Assembly: GCF_024600715.1 (NCBI RefSeq) | Contig: NZ_CP102332.1 | Location: 3,410,001-3,474,000 of the forward strand | Source of the DNA: Streptomyces changanensis | Lineage (GTDB): Bacteria; Actinomycetota; Actinomycetes; Streptomycetales; Streptomycetaceae | Direction of reading: 5' to 3' | DNA length: 64,000 bases | Shown: one piece after another, positions 38,445 through 47,125 of the stretch | How the letters are laid out: every line of letters begins with the position of its first letter | Numbering within the stretch: the stretch's first letter is position 1 | Translations under genes and position numbers: made by a program | Notes under the pieces: model-generated | Seen by the model: the letters and a program-made list of their open reading frames with translations, nothing else | Database searches by the model: none | What the model was told of the DNA's origin: nothing

Positions 38445-39064
38445 CCCTCAAGGCTACCGGTGTGCGCAGACCGCACCCCACCGCATATCACCTGGCACCA
38501 CGCGTGTCACTTTGTCCTGATTGCAGGTGTTAGTGAAGATAGGTAGGGAGTGTCAGTGAATGATCGCCAATGCGGAGTCCACGCGCGTCACTTGTCCACA
38601 GAGTCGACAAGATGGGGAATGTTATCCACAGGCTGTGGGGAAGAGGTGTGGACTTCCGCATTGATCAATCGGGAACTCGGGCCTCTGGCGGCCTTTTCCC
38701 CGCTCAAACCTGTACTGGACACTCATTCGGGTGGGAATTCCTCGCCCTAATGGGGTGATCAAAGGAATTGGGGTGACGGGGGTCGACAAAGCCACCTGTG
38801 GACGTCGGTGAGGTGACTACACCGATTTATCGACCTTGTCCGGATCGCGGGGGGATGGATCGGTCCTCGGATGTCGACTTGTCCCCAGGTCGAGAGCACC
38901 TCCTGTGGATAACTCGGGGCGGCTGTGGGGCTTCTCAGCCCGCCGCGTGCCGCCCCGGCCGCCGGACCCCTCGCGCCCCCGGACCCGCCTGAGCCCACGG
39001 CTCCGCCGCACCCCCCGACCCGCCGCAGCGCCCGCCCGGTGCCGCCCCGGCCCCCGTACCGGCC
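38445..39064. promoter_or_regulatory. DnaA-box cluster between pheA and serS
   Basis: 620 bp with no credible gene. Exact DnaA boxes: TTGTCCACA 38592-38600, TTATCCACA 38622-38630 and TGTGGATAA 38904-38912 (minus strand). Weaker matches: 38634-38642, 38647-38655, 38797-38805, 38836-38844 and TTGTCCCCA 38879-38887. The part 38500-38920 is much less GC-rich than its flanks. It also contains the serS promoter. It probably corresponds to the D78 DnaA-titrating cluster described in S. coelicolor (identification from memory and gene context). Confidence 0.82.
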
Positions 39065-40003
39065 TCAGGCGCCGCGGCCGTCCTGGCACCGCGCCAGCCA
39101 GTCCGCCGCCGCCGTGAAATCGGAATCGGTCGTACCGGGCCGCAGCGCGCGCACGTCCGCGACGGCCACGCCCGCCCGCGGATACGAACCCAGGAACCGG
39201 ACCTTCGGGCAGATCCGCTTCAGCCCCATCAGTGCCTCACCCATCCGCCGGTCCGCCACGTGCCCCTCGGCGTCGACGGCGAAGCAGTAGTTGCCGATCC
39301 CCGCACCCGTGGGCCGCGACTGGATCAGCATCAGGTTGACGCCGCGCACCGCGAACTCCTGCAGCAGCTCCAGCAGCGCGCCGGGGTGGTCGTCCCGCAG
39401 CCACAGCACCATCGACGTCTTGTCCGCGCCCGTCGGCGCCGCGGGTCGCGCCGGCCGGCCCACCAGCACGAACCGCGTCTCGGCGTTCTCCGCGTCGTGG
39501 ATGTCCTCGACCAGGGCCTCCAGCCCGTACGTCGCCGCCGCGAACGCACCCGCGAACGCCGCGTCGAACCGGCCCTCCTGCACCAGCCGGGCCCCGTCCG
39601 CGTTCGACGCGGCCGACTCCCACACCGCCTCCGGCAGGTGGCGGCGCAGCCAGTTCCGCACCTGCGGCTGCGCCACCGGGTGGCCCGTCACCGTCTTGAC
39701 GTCGGTCAGCGCCGTACCCGGTCGCACCAGCAGCGCGAAGGCGATCGGCAGCAGCACCTCGCGGTAGATCATCAGCGGTTCGCCGGAGGCCAGCTCGTCG
39801 AGGGTCGCGGTGACCCCGCCCTCCACGGAGTTCTCGATGGGGACGAGGGCGGCGGCCGCCTCGCCGTTGCGCACGGCGTCGAGGGCGGCGGGCACCGACA
39901 CCATCGGCACCAGCTCCCGCGTCGCGGCTTCCGGCAGCGTGCGCAGGGCCGCCTCCGTGAAGGTGCCCTCGGGACCGAGATACGTGAATCGCGTGGCCGA
40001 CAT
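39065..40003 (-). CDS. pheA: Prephenate dehydratase
   Basis: Converts prephenate to phenylpyruvate in phenylalanine synthesis. 312 residues: dehydratase domain about 1-190 (TRFTYLGPEGTFTEAAL, PIENSVEGGVTATLDEL) and a C-terminal ACT regulatory domain from about 205 with the phenylalanine-binding pattern (GALLELLQEFAVRGVNLMLI, then QSRP) that gives feedback inhibition. No chorismate mutase domain is fused. The ATG is at 40003. It lies 35 bp downstream of the dtpA stop on the same strand but is functionally unrelated to the copper genes. Confidence 0.95.
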   Translation of the reverse strand: MSATRFTYLGPEGTFTEAALRTLPEAATRELVPMVSVPAALDAVRNGEAAAALVPIENSVEGGVTATLDELASGEPLMIYREVLLPIAFALLVRPGTALTDVKTVTGHPVAQPQVRNWLRRHLPEAVWESAASNADGARLVQEGRFDAAFAGAFAAATYGLEALVEDIHDAENAETRFVLVGRPARPAAPTGADKTSMVLWLRDDHPGALLELLQEFAVRGVNLMLIQSRPTGAGIGNYCFAVDAEGHVADRRMGEALMGLKRICPKVRFLGSYPRAGVAVADVRALRPGTTDSDFTAAADWLARCQDGRGA

Positions 40004-40038
40004 ACCGGTCACCCTAATGCGCGCGAACCCCCCGCGGC

Positions 40039-41283
40039 TCATGCCTCCAGCAGCCGCTGACCCACGTACTCGCCGTCCGCCGGACCGCCCGGCACGGCGA
40101 ACAGGGCGCTGGCCTCGTGACGGATGAACGCCGACAGGGCGTCGCCGCGGTCCAGCTTCCGCTGTACCGGCACGAACGCCCGCGTCGGGTCCGCCTGCCA
40201 GCAGACGAACAGCAGTCCGGCGTCCGGCGTCCCGTCCGGGCCGATCCCGTCGTGGAAGGAGAACGGGCGGCGCAGCATCGTCGCCCCGCCGTTCTGCTCG
40301 GGCGCCGAGATCCGCGCGTGGGCGTCGGCCGGGATCACCGGCTTGCCGTCCGGGCCCAGCTTGTCCAGGTCCGGTTCCGTGGTCTCGGTACCGCCGGTGA
40401 GCGGGGCGCCGTCGGACTTGCGGCGGCCTATGACCGCCTCCTGGTGCTTCAGCGGCAGCGCGTCCCAGTCGTCCAGGAGCATCCGGATCCGCCGCACCAC
40501 CGCGTACGACCCACCCGTCATCCAGGGCTGGGCCCCGCCGGCGGCGACGAAGACGTGCCGGTCGAAGCCCGGGTCGGTCGGCTTCGGGTTGCCGGTGCCG
40601 TCGACCTGCCCCATCAGGTTGCGGGCGGTCATGGGCCGGGCCGTCGCGCCGAGCGAGCGGTTGAAGCCGTTCATCTGCCAGCGCACCCTCACCGCGGCGC
40701 CCGCCTCGCGCTGGACGGTGCGCAGCGCGTGGAACGCGACGAGCGCGTCGTCGGCGCCGATCTGCACCCACAGGTCACCGTCGGACCGCTTGGGGTCCAA
40801 CCGGTCGGACGAGAACGCCGGCAGCGGCTCCAGCTCCTGCGGCCGCCGCGCCACCAGCCCCGTACGGTCGAAGAACGACCGCCCGAAGCCGAAGGTGACC
40901 GTCAGGGAGCAGGGCCCCGCGTCCCGCGCGATCCCGCCGTCGCTCGGGCCCACCGGCTCGCCCGCCATCAGCAGCTCCGCCGCCGTCGACCAGCGCCGCA
41001 TCAGCGCGACGGCCTCCTTGCGCCCGGCGCCCGGCGCCAGGTCGAAGGCGACGAGGTGGCCGCGCGCCTGCAGCGGCTGGAGGATGCCCGCCTGGTGGGC
41101 CCCCCGGAACGGCACGCGCGTCGAACCGACGGTCGCCAGTGCCGGACCCGTCGTACCGGACCCGTCGCCGAGCACCGCGTGTCCGACGGCGCCCCCGGCC
41201 GCACCGACCGCGAGCCCCGTCGCGCCCGCGGCGCCCATGGTGCCGAGCAGCCGCCGCCTCGAAATCTCCAGGTTGTCGCTCAT
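40039..41283 (-). CDS. dtpA: Tat-exported Dyp-type haem peroxidase (DtpA-like)
   Basis: 414 residues. A twin-arginine signal (SRRRLLGTMGAAGATGLAVG) exports the folded haem enzyme. The DyP signature GxxDG is present as MGQVDGTGNP, along with RRPFSFHDGIG. In S. lividans, DtpA works with the Sco copper chaperone and the GlxA oxidase in a copper-dependent step of hyphal development (recalled literature). Here it is the last gene of the copper cluster, 8 bp after copCD. The ATG is at 41283. Confidence 0.92.
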   Translation of the reverse strand: MSDNLEISRRRLLGTMGAAGATGLAVGAAGGAVGHAVLGDGSGTTGPALATVGSTRVPFRGAHQAGILQPLQARGHLVAFDLAPGAGRKEAVALMRRWSTAAELLMAGEPVGPSDGGIARDAGPCSLTVTFGFGRSFFDRTGLVARRPQELEPLPAFSSDRLDPKRSDGDLWVQIGADDALVAFHALRTVQREAGAAVRVRWQMNGFNRSLGATARPMTARNLMGQVDGTGNPKPTDPGFDRHVFVAAGGAQPWMTGGSYAVVRRIRMLLDDWDALPLKHQEAVIGRRKSDGAPLTGGTETTEPDLDKLGPDGKPVIPADAHARISAPEQNGGATMLRRPFSFHDGIGPDGTPDAGLLFVCWQADPTRAFVPVQRKLDRGDALSAFIRHEASALFAVPGGPADGEYVGQRLLEA

Positions 41284-41291
41284 GTCAAAGG

Positions 41292-43241
41292 TCAACCGAT
41301 CTTCACGTTCTTGTCGATGGTGGTCTGATCGATGTCCGAGGTGCGCACGGTCACCCGCATCCGCCAGTCGCCCGGCATCGGCAGCTGTGCCGAGCGGGCC
41401 GTCCAGCGGCCCGGCGCGTCCCGGTCGAGGGGGACGGGCAGCGGCCCGATCCGCTGCGCGTCCAGCGTGAACGACACCTTCAGTTCGGCCACGTCCCGCG
41501 GCCTGCCGTCCGGCCCGTCGACGGCCACGCGCAGCGAGTTGCCCCCCGACCGGCCGGGGTCGAGGCTCAGCCGGACGGTGCCGGTGCCGTTCGGGCCGCC
41601 GGTGTCGAACGGCAGGCTGACATCGACGGGGCGGTCCGGTACGGCCGTCGCGGACGCGGCCTGCGCCCGGTCGGCCCGCTCCTGCGTCCGCCCCGGCTCG
41701 GTCGCGGTGAGCACGGTGGTCACGCCCAGGAGGACGACGACGACGGACGCCTCGGCGAGCACCGAGCGGCGCAGCCCGGCCCGCGCCGGGTCCGCGTCCC
41801 GGACGCGCCGCTCGCGGGCCACCGCCACGGCGGCCCGCTGCCGGGCGAGCTGCGCGGCCCGCACCGGATCGTCCATCGGCCCGGGTACGCCGTCCGCCAC
41901 CGGCCCGGGCACGGCGTCGTCCGCGCCCGGCTCCGCCGTCTCCCCCGGCTCCGCCGTCTCCCCCGGCTCCGCCGGTACCGCGGGCAGCGTCCCGGCGAGC
42001 TGACGGGTCCAGCGCCGCGACACCCAGCCGGCGCCCAGCAGGACGGCGATCAGCGCGACCTTGGCGAGCAGCAGCCGCCCGTACGCCGTACCCGTCAGCG
42101 CCGTCCACGAGCCGACCTGCCGCCACGACTGGTACAGCCCCGTCACGACCAGCACCAGCACGGCGCCGAACGCCAGACGCGAGTACCGCAGTACCGCCGC
42201 GCGCTCGATCGACGGCGCCCGGTACAGCGCGACGAGCAGCGCGGCGAGACCGCCCAGCCAGCCCGCGACGGCCAGCAGGTGCAGCACGTCCAGCGGCATG
42301 GCGAGCCACGGCTGGACGCCCGTCGAGGCGTGCTCCGACAGGGCCCACGTACCGGCGAGCCCCGCCGCGACGACCGTGCCGCCGACGCCCAGACCGAAGA
42401 CCAGGTCCCGCCGGTCGCCCGGCCCCTCGCGCCGCGCGTACGGACCGAACAGGACCGCGACGAACAGCGCCGCCGCCCCCACGAGCAGCAGACGGGAGGT
42501 CAGCGCGGCACCGGTCTTGGTGCCCAGGACGCCCTGGAGCACGCCCGGGTCGAACGCGTCCCCCAGCTCACCGGAGCCGGTGTACGGCCCGCGCAGCAGG
42601 AGCAGGGCGAGGGTGGCCGCGGTGAGCGTCACCCAGCCGTACGCGACGAGCCGCTGCACCGGCCGCACCCCGGCACCCCGCGGCCAGCACGCCAGCACGA
42701 ACGCCGCCCCGCCCACGAGGACGACGAACCCCGCGTACGACACGTACCGGCCGACGTCGTACAGCACGCCCACGGCACCGCCGCCCGCCCGCTGCTCCGG
42801 CAGGACGACCGCGGTCGCGGACGGCGCGCCGATGGAGAAGCTGAACGCCCCCGAGATCGGGTGGCTGTCCGCGGACACGGCCTGCCAGGCCACGGTGTAC
42901 GTGCCCTTGGGGAGCCCGTCGCGGAGGTCCACGCCGTACCGGACGAGCGATCCGCTGCACAGGTCCTGGAGCTCACCGGTGTCCGCCCGCTTCCCGCTGG
43001 GTTCGAGGACGCGGATGCTGTCGTCGCCGAGGGCGACCTGCTCGGAGAAGGTGAGCGTGACCCGCTGCGGCGCGGTGGCGACCACCGCACCGTCCGCCGG
43101 GTCGCTGCCGGTCAGGGCGGAGTGCGCGGACGCCGCGCCGCAGAGCGCGGTGCCGAGCAGCGCCGCCGTGAGCAGCAGCAGGGCCGCCAGCCGGTGTGGG
43201 CGCCGGCTGGGGGAGTGGGGGCGGGGGGCGTCGGCCGTCAT
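41292..43241 (-). CDS. CopC-CopD fusion, copper binding/transport membrane protein
   Basis: 649 residues. A signal peptide ending ALCGAASA is followed by His40, the expected N-terminal copper ligand of a CopC domain (HSALTGSDPADGAVV; second ligand region DSHPISG). The CopD-type membrane part has about eight helices (about 165-420). A Pro/Glu-rich linker with repeated AEPGET units follows, then another helix, and a C-terminal soluble domain resembling YtkA/FixH folds. The ATG at 43241 is 22 bp after ecuC. It is likely to move copper between the outside and the cytoplasm for delivery to Sco and DtpA. Confidence 0.88.
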   Translation of the reverse strand: MTADAPRPHSPSRRPHRLAALLLLTAALLGTALCGAASAHSALTGSDPADGAVVATAPQRVTLTFSEQVALGDDSIRVLEPSGKRADTGELQDLCSGSLVRYGVDLRDGLPKGTYTVAWQAVSADSHPISGAFSFSIGAPSATAVVLPEQRAGGGAVGVLYDVGRYVSYAGFVVLVGGAAFVLACWPRGAGVRPVQRLVAYGWVTLTAATLALLLLRGPYTGSGELGDAFDPGVLQGVLGTKTGAALTSRLLLVGAAALFVAVLFGPYARREGPGDRRDLVFGLGVGGTVVAAGLAGTWALSEHASTGVQPWLAMPLDVLHLLAVAGWLGGLAALLVALYRAPSIERAAVLRYSRLAFGAVLVLVVTGLYQSWRQVGSWTALTGTAYGRLLLAKVALIAVLLGAGWVSRRWTRQLAGTLPAVPAEPGETAEPGETAEPGADDAVPGPVADGVPGPMDDPVRAAQLARQRAAVAVARERRVRDADPARAGLRRSVLAEASVVVVLLGVTTVLTATEPGRTQERADRAQAASATAVPDRPVDVSLPFDTGGPNGTGTVRLSLDPGRSGGNSLRVAVDGPDGRPRDVAELKVSFTLDAQRIGPLPVPLDRDAPGRWTARSAQLPMPGDWRMRVTVRTSDIDQTTIDKNVKIG

Positions 43242-43263
43242 GTGGGGGTGGTTTCCTCGTCGC

Positions 43264-43815
43264 TCAGTGCCGCATGCCGTCGTGACCCGACTGCTGCGGC
43301 GCCTCGTGCCCGGCGTGGCCGTCGGTCCCGGCGTGGCCGTCGTGCTGCCCGGTCGCCCCCGGGTTGTGGGTCCGGGACTCGACCGGGACCCGGACGTCGA
43401 TCGCGCCGGACTCCTTGAAGGTGAGCCGGAGGCGGACCGTGTCGCCCTTCTTGGGGGTGCGCTTGAGTCCCATGAACATCAGGTGGCTGCCGCCGCGCTC
43501 CAGCCGCAGCTCGCCGTGGGCGGGCACGTCGAAGGAGGCGACCTGCCGCATCTTCTGGTTCTTCGTCTCGTGCATCTGCACGTCGTCGGAGAGGTCGCTG
43601 GTGACGGAGGTGAGGGTGTCCCCGGTGTCCCCGGTGTTGGTGACGGTGAGGAAACCGCCCGCCATATCGGCGTTGACCGGCTCGGGGACGAACGCCCCGG
43701 CGACCTTCACCCGCGGCTCGCCGTCCGCGGCGCCGGCGGAGGAGCAGCCTCCCAGGGCCAGGCCGGTGACGAGGGCGAGGGCCGCGGAGAGGGCGGTGGT
43801 GGTGCGGCGGGTCAC
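43264..43815 (-). CDS. ecuC: Extracellular copper chaperone, PCuAC domain (ECuC-like)
   Basis: 183-residue lipoprotein: signal with lipobox LGGC at Cys24, then a PCuAC (DUF461) domain with the copper motif M81-H82...M89...H111-x-M113, and a His-rich tail (HDGHAGTDGHAGH) that may add copper sites. It binds Cu(I) outside the membrane and passes it on. The GTG at 43815 overlaps the sco stop (GTGA), so the pair is translationally coupled. Matches ECuC of S. lividans by domain and context. Confidence 0.9.
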   Translation of the reverse strand: MTRRTTTALSAALALVTGLALGGCSSAGAADGEPRVKVAGAFVPEPVNADMAGGFLTVTNTGDTGDTLTSVTSDLSDDVQMHETKNQKMRQVASFDVPAHGELRLERGGSHLMFMGLKRTPKKGDTVRLRLTFKESGAIDVRVPVESRTHNPGATGQHDGHAGTDGHAGHEAPQQSGHDGMRH

Positions 43816-44510
43816 GGGTTCTCCCCACGGATGAGCTTCGGCAGGTCCTTGGCGTACTCCTCGACGGTGGTGCTCTCGCCGTAGACGACGTAACCGCGGT
43901 CGTTCTTCGGCGAGAACGCCATCACCTGCGCGCCGTGCATGGACACGATCTTGCCGTCCTTGTCCTTGGACGGCGGGTCGATGCCGATGCCGAGCTGCCG
44001 GGCCCCGGCCTGGATGGTCGGGAAGGGCCCGCTCAGTCCGACGAAGCTCGGGTCGCCCGCGGCGGGCAGCCACTTGGCGAGCTCGGCCGGGGTGTCGCGC
44101 TCCGGGTCGGTGGTGACGAAGACGACCTCCAGCTTGTCCCGGTCGGCCTTGGGCAGTTCCTTCATCGCGGTGGCGAGGTTGCTCATGGTCAGCGGGCAGA
44201 CGTCGGGGCAGTGGGTGTAGCCGAAGTAGACCAGCGTCGGCTTGCCCTTGGTGCGGGCGCGCAGGTCGTACGGCTTGCCGGTGGTGTCGGTGAGGACGAG
44301 GTCCGGCTTGTCGAAGGGCCGGTCGAGGATCGTGCCGGGCTTGTCGGCGTCGGCGGCCATCGACACGTCGGCGACGGGGCTGTCGCCGGAGGTGGAACCG
44401 GTGCCGCAGGCGGACAGGGCCAGCGCCGACGCGGCGGCGAGTGCGGCGGCGGCCAGCCGGGTGCGCCGGGCCGCGGGACGGGGCCGCGTGGCGCGGAGGA
44501 CGTTGCGCAT
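43812..44510 (-). CDS. sco: Sco/SenC copper chaperone lipoprotein
   Basis: Thioredoxin-fold copper chaperone for cytochrome c oxidase assembly, and in Streptomyces also for the copper pathway that supports DtpA/GlxA. About 232 residues. The lipobox is LSAC (near Cys35), the copper-binding CPDVC is in THCPDVCPLTMSNL, and the third ligand His is in VSMHGAQVMAF. A GTG at 44513 directly before the ATG at 44510 is an alternative start. It overlaps ecuC downstream and follows ycnI by about 45 bp. Confidence 0.92.
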   Translation of the reverse strand: MRNVLRATRPRPAARRTRLAAAALAAASALALSACGTGSTSGDSPVADVSMAADADKPGTILDRPFDKPDLVLTDTTGKPYDLRARTKGKPTLVYFGYTHCPDVCPLTMSNLATAMKELPKADRDKLEVVFVTTDPERDTPAELAKWLPAAGDPSFVGLSGPFPTIQAGARQLGIGIDPPSKDKDGKIVSMHGAQVMAFSPKNDRGYVVYGESTTVEEYAKDLPKLIRGENP

Positions 44511-44554
44511 CACGTTGTCTCTCAGATCAGTCAGGGGCGGGATGGGGGCGTGGC

Positions 44555-45265
44555 TCAGGCGGAGGGGGAGCGGCGGCGGCCCGCGAGGACACCGAAGGCG
44601 ACGCCGGCGGCTCCGACCAGGATGCCGATGACGCCGAGGACACGGGCCGTGGTGTCGCCGTCGTCGTCATCGGAGGCGACGGCCCGGGAGTCGTCCGTGT
44701 CGTCCGCGGGCTCGGCCCCGGCGGCGGTGAGCTCCAGCACGGGCGCGGGCGAGTCCGGCTCGGCCTTCCCCTCCTCGGGCTCCTCGATCCAGCGCACGAC
44801 CTCCTTGTTGTCGTACGTCTGGAGGGCCTTGAAGACGAGCCGGTCGGTTTTCTCGGGGAGCCGGCCGAGTGACACCGGGAACTGCTGGAACTGGCCGGGA
44901 CCGATCTTCGATCCGCTCGCCGTCCAGGTGATCTTGGACGGGGCCTCGGTGATCTTCTTGCCGTGCAGGTCGAGCGGAGTGGCCAGCTTCGCCTTCTCGA
45001 CCGTGACGGTCCAGCCCGGCACGGGCTGCGGCATCACGGAGGCGATCGGGTGGTCCTTGGGGAGGGTGACCTCCAGCTTCACGGTGGACGCGCCGTCCCG
45101 CTCGTTGGGGACCTTGAAGTTGACCGTGGCGTAGCCGCCCTTCGCGGCCGGCCCCTGGGGCTGCACGGTCACGTGGGCGTGGGCGGCGGAGGAGAGCAGG
45201 AGGACGGACGAGACGGCGACGCCCGAGACGAGGGCGAGCCGCGAGGGCAGACGGGTGACGTTCAT
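44555..45265 (-). CDS. YcnI-like copper-binding protein (DUF1775)
   Basis: 236 residues. A signal peptide ends AHA before His31, the N-terminal His of the mature protein that forms the copper brace in the YcnI family (HVTVQPQG). The DUF1775 core includes VPGWTVTVEK and WTASGSKIGPGQFQQFPVSL. A C-terminal acidic linker and one membrane anchor (VLGVIGILVGAAGVAFGVLAG) end in RRRSPSA. It is the first gene of the block ycnI-sco-ecuC-copCD-dtpA, with a 254-bp leader that should hold the cluster promoter. Confidence 0.88.
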   Translation of the reverse strand: MNVTRLPSRLALVSGVAVSSVLLLSSAAHAHVTVQPQGPAAKGGYATVNFKVPNERDGASTVKLEVTLPKDHPIASVMPQPVPGWTVTVEKAKLATPLDLHGKKITEAPSKITWTASGSKIGPGQFQQFPVSLGRLPEKTDRLVFKALQTYDNKEVVRWIEEPEEGKAEPDSPAPVLELTAAGAEPADDTDDSRAVASDDDDGDTTARVLGVIGILVGAAGVAFGVLAGRRRSPSA

Positions 45266-45519
45266 GTGAGGACACTCCAGAGCAGGGGCGTGGGGCGCCG
45301 GCGCGCGAACGTGTGCGCGTGGGGCGCGGCGGCGCCACCCCGGGCGGGTCGTACCGGCACGGGCCGACGCACCGGACCTGCCGGACGGGCCGTGGGGCCG
45401 CCGCGCGGTGTGCGGGACGCCGCCGGGCGCCGGACGGATGCCGGAAGGGGGTCGGACGTGTCGGCGTACGGGTGCGCCGGGTGGGGCCGCGTGGGCTACG
45501 GGGAGGCCGACCCTGAGGG

Positions 45520-46308
45520 TCAGGCCGCGAGCGTGAAGGCGGACGGCGGGCCGCGCCTGATCACGGAGTGCTGGAGGGCCCCGGCCGCCTGGGGCGGCGG
45601 CACGTCCTCCCGGGCGCGGGCGCCGAGCATGGCGTCCGCGAGCAGTGACCGCACCCCGGCGAGCAGGACGCGCACGAGGACGAGGGCCGCGCGCAGCGCC
45701 CGTACGAGCGCCTCCTCGGCCGCCTCGACCGCGCCCCGCGCCGACAGCTCGGCCAGCCGGACGAGCCGCAGCAGCGCGAGGTCGCCGCGGCGCAGCAGCC
45801 AGCCGGCCACGACGGCGGCGAGGAGGTGCCCGAGGACCATCGACAGGTTCGGCAGCATCGGCGTCTCGACCGGAGCGGGGGCGGTCGCCGGACCGGCCGC
45901 GGCCGCGGCGGTCGCCGGGTCGAGGCCCGCGGTCGTCACGATCCGGTGCGCCTCGCCCTGGGTGAGCCCGCTGGTGCTCCCGCCGCACATCAGCCGTGCG
46001 GCGGCGCGGATCAGCGCGTCGCCGGCGGGGCCTCCGGAGGCGGCGGGGGCCGCGTGCTCCTGCCCGATCCCGAAGAGGGTGTGGAGGCCGAGCTGTCCGC
46101 CCGCCAGGGCCGCCGTGATCGTCGGCAGCGAGCGCCGGCACCCGGTCAACGGCAGGGACAGGACGAAGATCGCGGCGAAACCGACGAGGAACGTCCACCA
46201 CGGCACGGGCTCGCACGCGGCGAGCGAGTGGCCCAGCGCGGACAGCACGAGGCAGACCGCGGTGAACACCGCGGCCCTCAGCAGCCGTGGACCAAGGGGG
46301 GCAGACAT
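45520..46308 (-). CDS. Uncharacterised membrane protein next to the copper cluster
   Basis: 262 residues. Helices lie at about 8-30 (LLRAAVFTAVCLVLSALGH), 38-55, 60-78 and 155-175 (MVLGHLLAAVVAGWLLR), with Cys-containing loops (LAACEP, TGCRR, MCGGS) and His residues between them. A long amphipathic Ala/Arg/Leu C-terminus follows. The ATG is at 46308. Its position upstream of ycnI on the same strand suggests a link to copper or to the membrane assembly of cuproproteins, but no family is recognised. Confidence 0.75.
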   Translation of the reverse strand: MSAPLGPRLLRAAVFTAVCLVLSALGHSLAACEPVPWWTFLVGFAAIFVLSLPLTGCRRSLPTITAALAGGQLGLHTLFGIGQEHAAPAASGGPAGDALIRAAARLMCGGSTSGLTQGEAHRIVTTAGLDPATAAAAAGPATAPAPVETPMLPNLSMVLGHLLAAVVAGWLLRRGDLALLRLVRLAELSARGAVEAAEEALVRALRAALVLVRVLLAGVRSLLADAMLGARAREDVPPPQAAGALQHSVIRRGPPSAFTLAA

Positions 46309-46530
46309 GGCCGGGCCATCATCCCACCACGCCCCCGCCACCCCTACGGCAGGTCCGGTACGTCGCCTTTGGCGCCGGAATCCCCGAAAGGCGCCGGCCG
46401 TCTCCCCCTGCACCGGCGTCCGGGGCACGCACTTCCGCTGAACGGGGTAGGCGGCGTCAACTCCATGCTTACTGAGCGAATACGGGGCAATACGTAACGA
46501 CATGTCGAGCCGCGGCCGGGAGGCTTCAGC

Positions 46531-46977
46531 ATGAGCATCTGGTGGTCCCTCCATTTGCGGCGCGAGGCTGCGAGCGTCCCGCTCGCCCGTCGCCTCCTCC
46601 TCGGCGCCATGGAGACCGCGGGCGTCGACCCGGACACCTCCTACGACCTGTCTCTCGCCCTCGGGGAAGCCTGTGCGAACGCCGTGGAGCATGCCGGCGA
46701 CGGCTCCGCGGAGTTCCGGGTCACCGCGTACCTCGACGGGGAGAAGTGCTGCATCGAGGTCTCCGACTCGGGCCCCGGTTTCCCGGCAGGCCCGCTGCGC
46801 GCGATGCCCCCGGGCCCGGCACCGGTCGACGCCGAGGGAGGGCGGGGGCTGCGCCTCATCGAGGAGCTCGCCGACCACGTCCACTTCGGCAACAGGGCCG
46901 GGCGGGGCGGTGCCGTCGTCTCCTTCGACAAGATCGTGAAGTGGCGCGCGGACGCGCCCCTCGCCCTGACCACCTGA
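46531..46977 (+). CDS. Anti-sigma-factor-type ATP-binding protein (RsbW-like)
   Basis: 148-residue HATPase_c domain with N-box GEACANAVEHA, G1 SDSGPGF and G2 GGRGLRLI, all intact. Such stand-alone kinases sequester sigma factors or phosphorylate anti-sigma antagonists. Streptomyces has dozens; no sigma factor or STAS partner is adjacent, so the partner is unknown. A second one is at 54193-54795 and a SpoIIE-like protein at 48851. The ATG at 46531 follows GGGAGGCTTCAGC. Confidence 0.9.
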   Translation: MSIWWSLHLRREAASVPLARRLLLGAMETAGVDPDTSYDLSLALGEACANAVEHAGDGSAEFRVTAYLDGEKCCIEVSDSGPGFPAGPLRAMPPGPAPVDAEGGRGLRLIEELADHVHFGNRAGRGGAVVSFDKIVKWRADAPLALTT

Positions 46978-46988
46978 CGGCGGGAGCC

Positions 46989-47022
46989 CGCGGCCGCTGT
47001 TTCACGTGAAACAGCGGCCGCG
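46989..47022. promoter_or_regulatory. parS site within a perfect 34-bp palindrome
   Basis: The core GTTTCACGTGAAAC is at 46999-47012. The palindrome extends perfectly 10 bp on either side (arm CGCGGCCGCT). It lies 11 bp after the RsbW-like stop, so it may also act as a terminator hairpin. Confidence 0.9.
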
Positions 47023-47053
47023 TGGTGCGGCCCGTGCGCCCGTGCGCGTCGAT

Positions 47054-47067
47054 GTTTCACGTGAAAC
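47054..47067. promoter_or_regulatory. parS site (second of a pair)
   Basis: Exact GTTTCACGTGAAAC, 55 bp from the site at 46999, in the same convergent gap. Confidence 0.9.
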
Positions 47068-47070
47068 GCG

Positions 47071-47106
47071 AGCGTCCCCCCACCGGTCTTCCGGCGGGGG
47101 GACGCT
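47071..47106. terminator. Bidirectional terminator, RsbW-like gene / pepP
   Basis: A 16-nt inverted repeat with one mismatch (47071-47086 with 47091-47106) and a TCTT loop, 20 bp past the stop of the minus-strand aminopeptidase gene. Confidence 0.8.
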
Positions 47107-47125
47107 GTCGTCGTACCGCGACGGC

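Noticed and set aside
38550..38750. 66-residue plus-strand frame in the serS-pheA gap
   Set aside because: It spans two exact DnaA boxes, has no ribosome site and unbiased third positions. The conserved element here is the boxes.
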